DNA of 64,000 bases, taken from contig JAVDOI010000130.1 of the NCBI GenBank assembly GCA_032191485.1, positions 364,001-428,000 on the forward strand, in the 5' to 3' direction. Source of the DNA: Leptoclinus maculatus (lineage: Eukaryota > Chordata > Actinopteri > Perciformes > Stichaeidae). Positions 11,498 to 23,142 of the stretch are shown in pieces. Within the stretch, counting starts at the first letter, position 1. Each line of letters starts with the position of its first letter. Under the pieces are notes generated by a model. The model did no database searches, was not told the origin of the DNA, and saw only the letters and a list, made by a program, of their open reading frames with translations. Made by a program: the position numbers and the translations under genes.

Positions 11498-12330
11498 ACA
11501 TGTTTCTGTTTTTTGGGATGGTTCAGTGTTCTGTGTTTTAATCTGAAACATTCTGTTTTGTTTAGTAATACCATGTCAACTTAAAATGTTTTTCTCTCTG
11601 TTCAGTATATTTTTCTTTTTTTCTCTCATAAATGCACTATATTGCAATTATTTGACAGTGTGTTTAAAGTTTTAAATTGTTAGAAGTACAATGTTAGTAC
11701 ATTTTATATATTCGCAAATACTACAATTCTGGTTAGTGTATTTTCAATGTACTATTATAAATATTATATATATAATATAATAAAATATATTTGAAATTCA
11801 ATAAAGTGTTTTTGATTACTATCTGGGAAGTACATTCAGCATTTAGGATACTGGTAATACATTTGTAATGTATAATAGTATAGTGTACAAAGTAATAAGA
11901 AAGTGTGCTTTCTTAGTAATTGGAATAAGCCAAAAGTATAACTTTTGGTATACTATTAGTATAATATAAATATATTTATATTGTATTGTTTACATATTTG
12001 TAAAACACATATAATATATTTCGAATATACTTTAAACACAAAAAAGTATAATTTAAATTGGCTTTCAGCATGTATATTAGTACATACACAGTCATATACT
12101 TAAATTGTAATAAGTGTACATTAAGTTGTTCCAATTTAACACACAAAAAATATACTAAATACACTTCAAACTATGCTTAAGTACTATTTAATCACAACTA
12201 AAGTATATTAAGTACAAAATAAGTTTTTCCAAAATAGCACTCTTTAAGTATACTGATGATTAGTAGGGCTTCAAGTATACTCAAGTATGCTCAGATTAAA
12301 TATATTTAGCATATTTATTTTCCACCTGGG
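11498..12330. repeat. AT-rich tract with reiterated AGTATA words
   Basis: About 0.8 kb of AT-rich DNA in which AGTATA, AAGTATAC and their reverse complements recur many times on both strands, ending near CTCAAGTATGCTCAG. It looks like a decayed palindromic or MITE-type repeat. No terminal repeats or target duplication were established. Mirror: 33739-34571. Confidence 0.5.
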
Positions 12331-12808
12331 CTGACTTGAAAACGTGAACTATCTCGTTTGAAATCATCCTGCCAACAGCCCTAGGACTCAAGGTATGGTT
12401 ACTCTCACTAATGTTATCGCTGGGCCACTCCTTGTAAAGAAAGTGTTTTTTTTGTTGTTGTTTTTTTAGCCCTATATTATTATTTTAAGTTGAAGGTGTT
12501 AAGCTTGTTGTATTCTATGAATCACTGGGAGCCTTCTTGGCTATAAGTATCAACAGGATGTACTACCAGAAGTATTTAGAAATAGTGTTTAGCCTGCAGC
12601 TTGCCTCAGAGAGAGGAACGAGTATAGGTTTAGTGTTAGTTTTGTTTGTGTGTGGGATAGGGATATGGGACGGTACACCCCTAGATTTTTGCAGCTTGAA
12701 GCTGCTTTTGTTCTGGTTAGAGAGGTCACCCATGGAGCTGTGCACTGTGTTGCAACGATTTTTGATTCAAAATATGACTACTCCTTTATTTTATTTTTTT
12801 GATTAAAC

Positions 12809-13589
12809 ATGGAAAAAATAACTAATGTGAGTAAGGCTGATGTGCGTTTCATTAGCTGGAATGTAAAAGGCCTAAATGGGCCTGTAAAAAGAGCTAGAAT
12901 ATTCAATCATCTGAAATACTTAAAATGTGAAATTGTGTTTCTTCAAGAAACTCATTTGTTGTTAAAAGATCAAGTCAGACTTAGAAAAACTTGGGTGGGG
13001 CATATGTTCCACTCAAATTTTTATTTAAAAACACGTGGGACAGCTATACTGATACACAAAAGAATTCAGTTCAGAGGTACAAATGTTATTTCAGATCCAC
13101 AAGGACGCTTTGTCATTGTATCAGGACTCCTTTTCCACAAACCTGTCGTTTTGGTTAATGTATATGCCCCAAATTGGGATGATGATGAAATTCATAGGCA
13201 AAGTTATCTCATTAATACCAGATTTAAACTCACAACAACTAATTTTCGGGGGTGATCTAAACTGTACAGTTAATCCAGTATTGGACCGTTCTAATCCTAA
13301 ATCTACAAAACCGTCAAAAATGGCAAACTCATTATCCCTTATTATGGATCAAATAGGAAGTGTCGATCCTTGGTGTTCTTTATTCCCACTGTGTCAATCC
13401 TTTTCCTATTTTTCCCCAGTGCACCACTCATACAGTAGAATAGACTACTTCTTTATTGATCGAACCCTTCTTCCCTTTGTCACGAAAGCTGAATATTCAA
13501 CTATAACTGAATCTGATCACGCCCCAGTGTTATTAGATCTCACATGGGCTTTTAATAATTTGGAACGCCCTCCTTGGAAACTAGACTAA
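12809..13589 (+). pseudogene. LINE endonuclease domain, frameshifted
   Basis: An apurinic-endonuclease-like domain: FISWNVKGLNGP near the N-terminus, IVFLQETHLL, VLVNVYAPNW, FGGDLNC and ESDHAPVLLDL. The protein starts in one frame (12809-13255) and continues in another (13083-13589), so a frameshift lies in the overlap near 13190. It ends in a stop before the RT region. Confidence 0.8.
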
Positions 13590-13707
13590 ACCTTTCTGGC
13601 TGACGCTTCTTTTTGTGAGTTGATAAACAAAAAAATTGATGACTTTTTAGAATCTAATAAAAAAAGACAACATCTCCCCTTCCCTGCTATGGGAAACACT
13701 GAAGGCC

Positions 13708-14300
13708 GTGATCAGAGGTGAGATTATATCATATTCATCAAGAGCGAATAAGACGCGTAGAAATGAACAAGACCAGTTTATTAAATCAATAAACACAGTG
13801 GATGCTCAGTATTCTACGTCACCATCCCCTGAACTCCATAAAAGGAAGCTTGACCTGCAAACTCAATACAACTTATTATCAACTGGAAAGACGGAAAAAA
13901 TGCTGTTAAAATCGCGTGGATATGTCTATGAGCCTAGAAACCACAATGAGTGAAGTGATCTCTGTTGACCAAACCGGTTTCATTTTGGGGCAACACTCAT
14001 TTACCAACGTCCGTCAGCTTTTAAATACTATTCACTCTTCTGCATCCAGTGAGGTACCAGAAGTGGTTATCTCGCTGGACGCAGAGAAAGCTTTTGACAG
14101 GGTTGAATGGGAATACTTATTTACATGCTTAGAGAAATCCGGTTATGGTCCTAACCTGATTTCATTGATTAAACTCCTATACAATTCACCGAAGGCCTCT
14201 GTAGTTACAAATGGTAGGCAATCACAATACTTCACATTGTCAAGAGCAACCCGTCAGGGTTGTCCAATCAGCCCACTGTTATTTGCTCTGGCCATAGAGC
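13708..14300 (+). pseudogene. LINE central region and RT core
   Basis: The 13708-13953 frame gives an alpha-helical linker. 13916-14300 gives RT motifs QTGFILGQHSFTNVRQLL, VVISLDAEKAFDRVEW and RATRQGCPISPLLFALAIE, typical of L1-clade reverse transcriptases. The linker runs straight into the RT with a large part missing, indicating an internal deletion. The frame is cut at 14300 by the solo LTR. Confidence 0.8.
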
Positions 14301-15033
14301 TGTGAAGGATTTCAGTATTAAGCACAATAATAAGAATGTTACCATGGGTTAAAGAGTTGCAATATATTTATCTATGAGATGTATTATCTTTACAGTATGT
14401 TTATAGGAAGCATGTGGAATGCCACATTGTGCTTGTTAAAACTGTCAAAGTATGTGGGATGTCACCAGAATACTTATCAAGTGTATAATATGTTTACAGT
14501 ATGTTTACTATAGAAGTGTTGAACCATAAGAGACAATTATTGAATGTATTAATCTGTAAAGAATAGTCGATAGGGATAGACAGGGATTTTAAGACAGGCA
14601 TTTACAGAGGACACCAGGATCAGAGAGAGGACCCAAGAGGGACCCAAGCAGGAGGAGCAACAGACCAGACCAATAGGAGACGACAAGGGAGTCAGCTGAC
14701 TGAGGCTCGGAGGAGTCAGCTGGATTTAAGCCAATAGTATTTGAGACAGATATTTTACGGACTATGAAAGGAGATTCAAATGAATCTTCGGTCTCTTCAT
14801 TTCATTTCGTCCTTCAGGTAACAAGCTTCCTGTTTGGAGTGTGTGTGAAAGCTGTTCTCGAGAGCATTTTACTATCGATAGTTAATTCAGATTGCATTTG
14901 ATATTAAATACATGTTTTATTTTGAAACCTGAATTCAGCGAACTTATTTTTGGCGCACATGCGCAGTAACTTGTCAACAAACCGGTCCAGCAGCTGCGGC
15001 TCCTGTGTAGCTCGTAGTATTATTGCCCCAACA
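14301..15033 (+). mobile_element. Solo LTR in LINE RT (left arm)
   Basis: 733 bp from TGTGAAGGATTTCAGTATTA to TATTGCCCCAACA, bounded by the 4-bp target duplication GAGC (14297-14300 and 15034-15037). Same LTR family as ERV-1 and ERV-2, shorter than their 802-811 bp LTRs. Shared inner motifs include CTCGAGAGCATTTTACTATC and CGCACATGCGCAGTAAC. A single LTR with an intact target duplication and no internal region indicates LTR-LTR recombination after insertion. One base (14749) differs from the right-arm copy at 31036-31768. Confidence 0.93.
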
Positions 15034-16376
15034 GAGCCCTTATCCATCACACTCAAGTCGTTAACATCAATAACTGGAATTTTTAGAGGAGAGGAAGAGT
15101 ATAAATGATCTTTATATGCTGATGATTTATTATCATATATATCTAAGTGTACCTCACATTATCCAAGCCTTGTTAAGATTTGGTAAATTTTCTGGGTATA
15201 AACTCAATTTTAGTAAAAGTGAATGCTACCCTGTTAATAACTTGGCGCTTCAAATTCAGAATAATGTATTACCATTCAAAATGTCGAGAAATGGCTTTAA
15301 ATACTTGGGCATTAACATCACAAGAGATATGCAGAACCTTTATCAAGAAAACTTCTTTTCTCTACTTGAGAAAGTAAAACTAGATCTGAAGAAATAGAAA
15401 ACAATTAACTTATCTTTGGCAGGAAAAGTGAATTGCATCAAGATGAATGTGCTCCCCAAATTCCTTTACATGTTTCAATGCCTTCCACTCTACCTTCCTA
15501 AATCTTTCTTCAAACGCATTGACAAAGCTTTCACTTCATTTATATGGAATAGTAAGAATCCTAGGATACGTATAGAACTTCGACAGAGGCCTAAATTATA
15601 GGGAGGGCTAGCTCTTCCTAATCTTTGCTACTATTATTGGGCAACAAATGTTCAAAAAATTCTCTTTTGGCTACAAGCTCCAGATACAGACTGGTGTCAC
15701 TACGAAGCTAGATCTTGCAGCTCAACATCTCTTACAGCCCTGGTCACTTCCAGTTTCTATCTCACATTTCACAAACAATCCAATTGTCATCAATACCCTC
15801 AAGATATGGTTTCAATTTAAACGGAACTTTGGTTTTAACTATCTTCTTAACATAAGCCCCATATGCAATAACCACCTCTTCCCCCCAGTTAGAATAGATG
15901 CTACATTCTCTCTTTGGAAAAGAAAAGGCATCGTTCAATTTAAGGATATGTACATAAACTGTATATTTGCCAGCTTTGAGGATTTATCACACAAATTTAG
16001 CCTTCCTCGGTCCAGTTTATTTCGATATTTCCAAATCCGCCACTTCCTTAATTGTCATGACTCTAACTTTCCAAACATCTCTTCAGTGTCAGGCTTGGAT
16101 GATATGTTAGAATTCCTATTCGACTCAAAAAGGCTAATTTCAAGAATACATGACTGTATAGCCTCTCTTAAAAACGTAACCCTGGCGAAGATAAGGGCGG
16201 ACTGGGAAGGTGAGCTAGGGGGTGACAGAAGAAGACATGTGGAACTGTGCTTTACAAAGAGTGAATGACAGTTCCTCTTGTGCAAAACTTAACATAATAC
16301 AATTTAAAGTTCTGCATCGAGCTCATTTCTCAAAAGCAAGATTAGCTAAAATGTACCCTGATTCAGATGCTAGTTG
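15034..16376 (+). pseudogene. LINE RT C-terminal part and zinc-knuckle region
   Basis: After the LTR the LINE resumes with the catalytic YADD box (LYADDLLS near 15114), then FGKFSGYKLNFSKSECYPVN, KYLGINITRD and LAGKVNCIKMNVLPKFLYMF, in several frames with in-frame stops. Near 16222-16376 begins the C-terminal Cys/His region, cut by ERV-1 between codons for DASC and the following knuckle. It continues at 20951. The uninterrupted version is in the right arm. Confidence 0.8.
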
Positions 16377-17187
16377 TGTTGGGGCAAAGTATAAACAGGA
16401 GCCACTAACGCTGGACTGGTTTGTTGACTAGTTACTGCGCATGTGCGCCAAAAATAAGTTCGCTGAATTCAGGTTTCAAAATAAAACATGTATTTAATAA
16501 CAAATGCAATCTGAATTAACTATCGATAGTAAAATGCTCTCGAGAACAGCTTTCACACACACTCCAAACAGGAAGCTTGTTACCTGAAGGACGAAATGTG
16601 ATGAAGAGACTGAAATAATCATTTGAATCTCCTTTCATAGTCCGTAAAATATCTGTCTCAAATACTATTGGCTAAAATCCAGCTGACTCCTCCTAGCCTT
16701 AGTCAGCTGACTCCCTCGTCGTCTCCTATTGGTCTCCGTCTGTAGCTCCTCCTTCTTGGGGTCCCTCTTGGGTCCTCGCTCTATTCTTGGTGTCCTCTGT
16801 TAAAGCCCGACTTAAAATCCTGTCTATCCCTATCGACTATTCTTACAGATTAATACATTTATTAATAATACATCCAATAATTGTCTCTTATGGTTCCACT
16901 CCTATAGTAAACATATTGTAAACACTCTCCACTAGATAAGTATTCTGGTACTTCCTGATACTTTCACACTTTTTACAAGCATATGTGCGGCATTTCCACG
17001 ATGCTTCCTAAACTCATTCTAAACATATTACATCTCATAGATAAATATATTGCAACACTTTAACCCATCGTAACATTCTTATTATTTTGACACTTCTATT
17101 CACCACAAGAGGTGCTAATCATCATACTAAACTAATTCTAATACTAAAATCCCACTAATTCTATACTTAATACTGAAATCCTCCACA
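16377..17187 (-). repeat. ERV-1 3' LTR
   Basis: 811 bp, reading TGTGGAGGATTTCAGTATTA on the minus strand and ending CTTTGCCCCAACA. No difference from the 5' LTR at 20136-20946 was found by eye. The polypurine tract abuts it on the internal side. Confidence 0.93.
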
Positions 17188-17220
17188 AATCCCCCCTAAC
17201 ACACTCTTCAGAGTGTGTTA
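17188..17220 (-). promoter_or_regulatory. Polypurine tract with adjoining hairpin (ERV-1)
   Basis: On the minus strand GTTAGGGGGGATT immediately precedes the LTR start and fits the plus-strand primer of reverse transcription. Directly upstream is an inverted repeat, TAACACACTCT with loop TC and AGAGTGTGTTA (17197-17220). The same arrangement is present in ERV-2 and ERV-3. Confidence 0.75.
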
Positions 17221-18140
17221 CCTTTATGGTCTAAGAGTGAGTTTCCCCAACTAAACAGTCATATCATCAGTCGTTAAAATTCATCCTCATCATCTATACC
17301 CAACCAATTTCCCTACATCTTTGTCTCACTAAGCACAGTATCAATTAACCCCTGTAAAAGTCTACGAATACAACGGCATCAACAGAGGACAAGGACTGTA
17401 GCTGATGTGAGTGGCTCTTGTCGTGATGCTGGTTGGACCAGGTGGAGGACATCTTCAGGATTCATCCTGTACAATGAGGAATAGAAAGAACAATTTCTGA
17501 GAAGCTTGTCTGCTCCTTCTTTACTTCACAAAAATGTAAATCCCAATTTTACCCTATAAAAACAAAAAATCCCAAAACAAACTGACAAAACAATATACAG
17601 TCAATTTTTAAAATTTCAATATCTCACCGGATGTTTTCAGAAGTCCATCTGGACTCAATCAGGTCCTCCAGAATCCCAGTGAAGATGATCAGGAACTGTG
17701 TTGTTCGGAATGAAAGTACTACAAGCAAATCCAAACATTTTGCACACCTGCTAAAATCATATTTAATGCCATTCTGTTCTGCAAGGCCATTAAACTAGTC
17801 TTATCTACCGGCTCATGAAGTCCCACTATGGCATCACGAGTGACGTTTATAAAATGCTGCTGGTTACAGTAAATGTAATTAATCCAATCCACATCTTTAT
17901 TGATTGTCGACCATCAAAAAAAATGCTGATTCGAAACCGGCTCCTACTTGATTTCTAGCTGTAAATTCATTAAGCACCCCCCTTGGTACCCTTATGTCAT
18001 CTATGTAAACTTCTCTAAAATGGATCTCTCATGGTCCAATCCAACTTGTTGGCACCTATGGACATCATCCACAGCCAGCTACCTGGTAATACAACAGGAG
18101 ACTGCTTTCTCCCATCAGCAGCTGCCTCTATGTTCATCAC
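17221..18140 (-). pseudogene. env remnant of ERV-1
   Basis: The minus strand is related by nucleotide similarity to the ERV-2 segment 55290-56230 and the ERV-3 env gene (62882-63982). For example the region around 17760-17900 matches the env stretch at 63290-63450. No long open frame survives. It represents the 3' part of env. Confidence 0.7.
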
Positions 18141-18169
18141 CTGTGAAAATAAAACTTAGAACATGTTAG

Positions 18170-20114
18170 TTAACGTCTTTGTATCTCTTATTGGTCAGCA
18201 CCAAACAATCAAAAGTCTAAATGTTAAATCAAAATTAATTAAAATTGTGAACTAAAATTAAAATAAAAATTACAAATGTTGGATCAAAATCAACTATGCC
18301 AGTTAAAATATTGAATCAAAATAAACAACTGTAGGATACCAATTGAATTAAAACTGGAGGTTAAAATATTGGATCAAACTAAACTTACTAAACTAAAGTT
18401 GAACTGTTGAATTGAAACTAAATGAATAATTTAAGTTACAATTAATATTACCAATGGCTATTAAAATACTGAATCAAAACTAAGAGCAACAATCTAAGTA
18501 AATGCAAATTAAAATATAGAGTCCAAAACAATGATATCACAAGTTTATCACCAAAAACTCACCTTATTGTAATGTATCTATCAATCTACTAGATGACTAA
18601 GTATTTGGTAGTCCTAAAGTAATTACTCCTTCAAATAATAGGTGGTGAAACGTTCTGTAGTTCTATAATTATTTCACCTCTAGGTTTTCTGGGTAGTGGA
18701 GTTTACTGTAATTATCATGCAATTACACCTCCAAACCGCTAGATGTCGAAGTTATCTTCTCTTCTTCTATGGTGTTTTCCTCAAAAAACTGGCGCGAAAA
18801 CGAACAAAGAAGCTAATGCTATTAGCGGCTATTGTTATTAGCTTGAGCTACACGGTCAAAACGTATCCTCAGCACACACAAAGCACCGTAGTCTCAACTC
18901 TTACAATATGCCACATTCACACACCTTCTCAAACTAGTCCTGGCCGTGGCTTCTCACCACCATACCAGATATTATAATCAATAGTCTCCTCTTCACGATC
19001 TAAGGTAGCACCAGAACTGCAATCAGTCTCCAGCTTACCATATCATTCACACAACACAATGCTATCTTAGCACTGCAACCCAATGCAACGACTAAATACA
19101 CAGTTTCATGTATTGTTTCCCCTTTAGGTTTTATCATAACGTAGCAGCCAGTCTCTTCGATTTAAGTAGTTTAACGCCCGTTCACTAGACCCAAAAAACG
19201 AGCAAAACAGTTCGCAGTTCGCCTAGCTCAACACTAAACCCACGAAGTCTTAACTACGCCTTCCAGTTCGCCATAGCTTACAAACTCTCTGCTACTCTTC
19301 TAAGAGATCAACCCCACGTTAGCCACCCCTAATTGTCTAAGATACACAGTTAGTACCATGCACTATTTCCCATCATTACAATTAACTTAACGTAGCGGCC
19401 AGCCTCTGCAGCAGTTTAAGCGCATGTTCACCGGACCCGAACCTCACGCACGTCCATGCGGATAATTCAGTATCGCCCAATTACACACCCTGTTCAACCC
19501 GAGATCTTAGCCCCACAAATCTATAATTTATTCCCTCCCGCACTAGAATCATCAGTTCCTCAGACCCGAAACTGCCAATGCACGAACTGAGGGGACCGTC
19601 GCCTTGTCCTCACGTAACCCTGCCTCGCAGTTTCAGTTCGCCCGAAGAACCAAAGCCCAGAACTTCGACCGCTTCTCAAGCTTCTTTCTAGCTGCTTAGT
19701 TCCAATAGCTAATACTTATAGCGTGATCAATGCTACTTCATCAACATCCCCCTCTCTCGGGGTTACCTGCACATCAGGCCTCACCGGTAGGATTTCGCAA
19801 CAAAGAACAACGTGTAATCAAAGCACACATATGTTCCTAATTCAGCTTGCAGATGCTATTCATACAGAGTTACAACCACTTTAAAGTTAAATCAATACAG
19901 TTACCAGTTGTCTGCGGTCTCCTCTCCTCTGTCCAGCTTCCAGTAACGCCAATCATGCAAACACTTCCGCCTAAGGTTTCCTATTCTACCTAACAGATTT
20001 CTATTAAAACGGCTCTGCTCACCTTATAGTCGTGCGCACTCCGAAAGTGTCTACTGATCTCACGTCATGTCAGCCTTCTCAGAGTCGAATATTCAAAGCC
20101 CCTAATGTCCCTTT
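18170..20114 (-). other. ERV-1 leader and internal non-coding region
   Basis: About 1.9 kb of AT-rich sequence with repeated AAATCAAAAT-type words (18200-18560), then GC-richer leader. It aligns by eye with ERV-2 57590-59517. No gag frame is left; gag and everything between gag and env are missing here. Confidence 0.65.
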
Positions 20115-20132
20115 GTCCCTTCGTGGTTTCCA
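20115..20132 (-). promoter_or_regulatory. Candidate primer-binding site of ERV-1
   Basis: On the minus strand TGGAAACCACGAAGGGAC starts three bases after the 5' LTR with the expected TGG. ERV-2 has TGGCGACCACGAAGGGAC at the same place. I did not identify the matching tRNA. Confidence 0.65.
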
Positions 20133-20135
20133 AAT

Positions 20136-20946
20136 TGTTGGGGCAAAGTATAAACAGGAGCCACTAACGCTGGACTGGTTTGTTGACTAGTTACTGCGCA
20201 TGTGCGCCAAAAATAAGTTCGCTGAATTCAGGTTTCAAAATAAAACATGTATTTAATAACAAATGCAATCTGAATTAACTATCGATAGTAAAATGCTCTC
20301 GAGAACAGCTTTCACACACACTCCAAACAGGAAGCTTGTTACCTGAAGGACGAAATGTGATGAAGAGACTGAAATAATCATTTGAATCTCCTTTCATAGT
20401 CCGTAAAATATCTGTCTCAAATACTATTGGCTAAAATCCAGCTGACTCCTCCTAGCCTTAGTCAGCTGACTCCCTCGTCGTCTCCTATTGGTCTCCGTCT
20501 GTAGCTCCTCCTTCTTGGGGTCCCTCTTGGGTCCTCGCTCTATTCTTGGTGTCCTCTGTTAAAGCCCGACTTAAAATCCTGTCTATCCCTATCGACTATT
20601 CTTACAGATTAATACATTTATTAATAATACATCCAATAATTGTCTCTTATGGTTCCACTCCTATAGTAAACATATTGTAAACACTCTCCACTAGATAAGT
20701 ATTCTGGTACTTCCTGATACTTTCACACTTTTTACAAGCATATGTGCGGCATTTCCACGATGCTTCCTAAACTCATTCTAAACATATTACATCTCATAGA
20801 TAAATATATTGCAACACTTTAACCCATCGTAACATTCTTATTATTTTGACACTTCTATTCACCACAAGAGGTGCTAATCATCATACTAAACTAATTCTAA
20901 TACTAAAATCCCACTAATTCTATACTTAATACTGAAATCCTCCACA
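20136..20946 (-). repeat. ERV-1 5' LTR
   Basis: 811 bp with TG...CA ends, followed on the minus strand by ATT and then the candidate primer-binding site. Same length and apparently the same sequence as 16377-17187. Confidence 0.93.
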
Positions 20947-20950
20947 GTTG

Positions 20951-21777
20951 TAACAGATGTCATAATACCCCTGTCAACTTAACTCACATGTTTTGGTCAT
21001 GCCCTGCTCTGGCATCTTACTGGTCTGTGATATTTAAAACACTATCTGAGGCTCTTAATATTGATCTCCAACCCAATGCAGCATCAGCTATATTTGGTGT
21101 CACAGATAGACAACACTACAATAAGAAAAAGACATAAAAACATCATGGCGTTTACAACACTTCTTGCACGTAGAAGAATATTGTTGCATTGGAAATCAAC
21201 AAATCCACCTAAGGCGTCTATGTGGTTTAGTGACCCGATGCAATTCATACAATTGGAGAAAATAAAATACTCACTTAGGGGGTCAAGGAACAAATTATTT
21301 TCCACCTGGGACCCGGTTCTGACATACTTGGGGAAACTCAAAACTATGCCTGATACCCCCTAGCAGTATTTCTTGGTCTAGACCCTTAATCATGTGGCGC
21401 ATAATAGACAACTGGTTTTATTTTTATTTTTATTTAACTCTCTTTCTGATGGACAAGTAATAATTCGGGCACTCTGGTTTCTACCTACTTGGCCAATCCT
21501 GTTGTCTTGATTTTTTTTAGGCATATTGTGCTTGTATGATGTGTTGATTGTATATTTACTTTGTAGAGTGATGTAGGCATGTCTACATACAGATGTATGG
21601 TGTATGTGTGTGTTTCTGAACATATACATAATGACATCAGGCACTACGAAATGAGGTGACCTTTTTTTTTTATTTATTTACTTTTCTGTTCTTCTAGGTG
21701 GGTGTACCAGTGGGTGGGACAGGTTTGTTGTTTGTCTGTATATGTTAAAAGAAAAAAAAAGAAAAGAAAAAAAAGAC
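20951..21777 (+). pseudogene. LINE C-terminus and 3' end (left arm)
   Basis: Continues the LINE after ERV-1: CNRCHNTPVNLTHMFWSCPA (a Cys/Cys/His/Cys pattern) and then WSVIFKTLSEALN, followed after a stop by MAFTTLLARRRILLHWKSTN and KIKYSLRGSRN. The 3' end is A-rich (GAAAAAAAAAGAAAAG near 21750-21775). No target duplication resolved. Confidence 0.75.
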
Positions 21778-21934
21778 TGACAGAAGCAACATCGATATGC
21801 AATTATGGATTAAGAAGCAAATTATCCGTATTAAAAATAGAGTAAATCAGTATGTTTAATCTGACCTTGCTATATTCATGAATTAATTTAAAATGAATGC
21901 CCTGAAGATGCCAAAACAGCCACAAAAAAGTGTA

Positions 21935-22540
21935 GTTGACGCATGATTCGAAACCTGGCTACGACTGGGTTATTAAGAGCAAATACAAAATGAAATGTAA
22001 TCCACAGGATGAAGGGAACTCTTTAAAATGCATAATTTACCATTCCAAACAGGTCATAAAAATGAACAAGTCCACAGCAGAATATGAATTCCCTAAGAAG
22101 AAAATGACTTCCTCTTGTGATCAATCTTTAAATGTAACTTCAAAATGTTTTACATCATCAAATTTTAGTCGGGATGCAGACAGCTGAGCAAAATTATGAT
22201 TTGAAGCTTCTCATGTCATGGTTAAGAAGACAACTTAAGTCACCTCTAAACCTCTCGGTCACTCATGTAAAATATCACTGTAGCTGAACACTAAGGTGTT
22301 AACATACATTTATGCTGATTTGACATAAAACCTGCCTACGATTGGGTTATTAAAAGCAATTACAAAATTAAATCTAATCCACAGGAGGAAGGGAACTCCT
22401 TTAAAGTGCGTAATTCACCATTCCAAACATAAAAATTACCAACAATTCCACAGCAGAATATGAATTTCCCATGGAGAAAATTACATGTAATGTACACTTG
22501 TGATCAATCTTTAAAATGTAACTGTAAAATGTAGTATGAT
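21935..22540. repeat. Degenerate direct duplication, unit about 377 bp
   Basis: The segment starting CCTGGCTACGACTGGGTTAT (21954) recurs diverged at 22331 as CCTGCCTACGATTGGGTTAT. Shared blocks follow, such as CCACAG(C)AGAATATGAATT and TTGTGATCAATCTTTAAA. An 83-codon frame in the first unit is not supported as a gene. Mirror: 28103-28708. Confidence 0.7.
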
Positions 22541-23142
22541 TAAAGATTAGATAAAGTAAACTTGTTGCTAATACTGCAGTCTGTGATGTAAGTGCATGCA
22601 GCCAATTTACTTCCGATTGTAGTTAAAACATAATTCTCATTTAAAGTTGCCATGATTATTTTTATAACATTGGTATCACAGAGAAATGTCTAATACTAAT
22701 AACATTAAAGGTTAACTATACATTTTTGAAAGAAACAGTTTTTGTGGTTAAAAAAAGACTTATTAGGTGTAATAATAGGTGCATGCAGCTCCACTATACA
22801 TTGAAGTCCCCTCTTTGATAGGTAGACATCACTCAAAGATGCAGGTTCCCTCTTGGCAATTTCTTAAAAAAAAATGAAAAAGATAATTTGAAGTAATATA
22901 CTGGTTAAAGACCTTAAAAGTACATTTTCTATTCCATTTTAGTATTTTTAAAATGACCAGAAACACAAGTTCCCTCTTGGTTAGAGTAGCATAACAGTGC
23001 ACTGTTGGTAAGGTACAGGTACGCGTGTGTGTGTTTCATGTGACTTCCGAAATCCGTCAAATTCATCACATATTTTAGACAGGACAGTACTTGTGAAAAT
23101 ACTTGAGCAAGTTTGAATGTTTTTTTCTTTTAATTTATTTAC
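22541..23142. other. Non-coding stretch, nothing recognised
   Basis: AT-rich DNA. The phrase TTCCCTCTTGG occurs twice (near 22847 and 22970), hinting at another decayed repeat. No gene. Mirror: 27501-28102. Confidence 0.4.

Larger units (their letters stand above)
16377..20946 (-). mobile_element. ERV-1: non-autonomous endogenous retrovirus, left arm only
   Basis: A 4,570-bp LTR element flanked by the target duplication GTTG (16373-16376 and 20947-20950). The right arm has the empty site with a single GTTG. It reads on the minus strand: 5' LTR 20136-20946, primer-binding site 20115-20132, long leader about 18200-20114, env remnant about 17220-18140, polypurine tract 17188-17200, 3' LTR 16377-17187. 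No gag zinc knuckles and no pol were found. The two 811-bp LTRs look identical by eye, indicating a very recent insertion. Lacking pol, it would have needed proteins from a relative to move. Confidence 0.93.
12809..21777 (+). mobile_element. L1/Tx1-like LINE, broken, with two nested LTR insertions (left arm)
   Basis: Remains of a non-LTR retrotransposon ORF2 read on the plus strand. Segments in order: endonuclease (12809-13589), central part (13708-13953), reverse transcriptase (13916-14300), YADD-box continuation (15034 onward), C-terminal zinc-knuckle-like region (to 16376) and C-terminus plus A-rich 3' end (20951-21777). A solo LTR (14301-15033) and ERV-1 (16377-20946) interrupt it. Frameshifts, stops and a deletion between endonuclease and RT make it inactive. 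The 5' end is not resolved; sequence from about 12330 may be its 5' UTR. Confidence 0.85.

Noticed and set aside
12537..12806. 89-codon frame just upstream of LINE ORF2 as LINE ORF1
   Set aside because: No RNA-recognition, coiled-coil or zinc-knuckle features of LINE ORF1 proteins; more likely 5' UTR.
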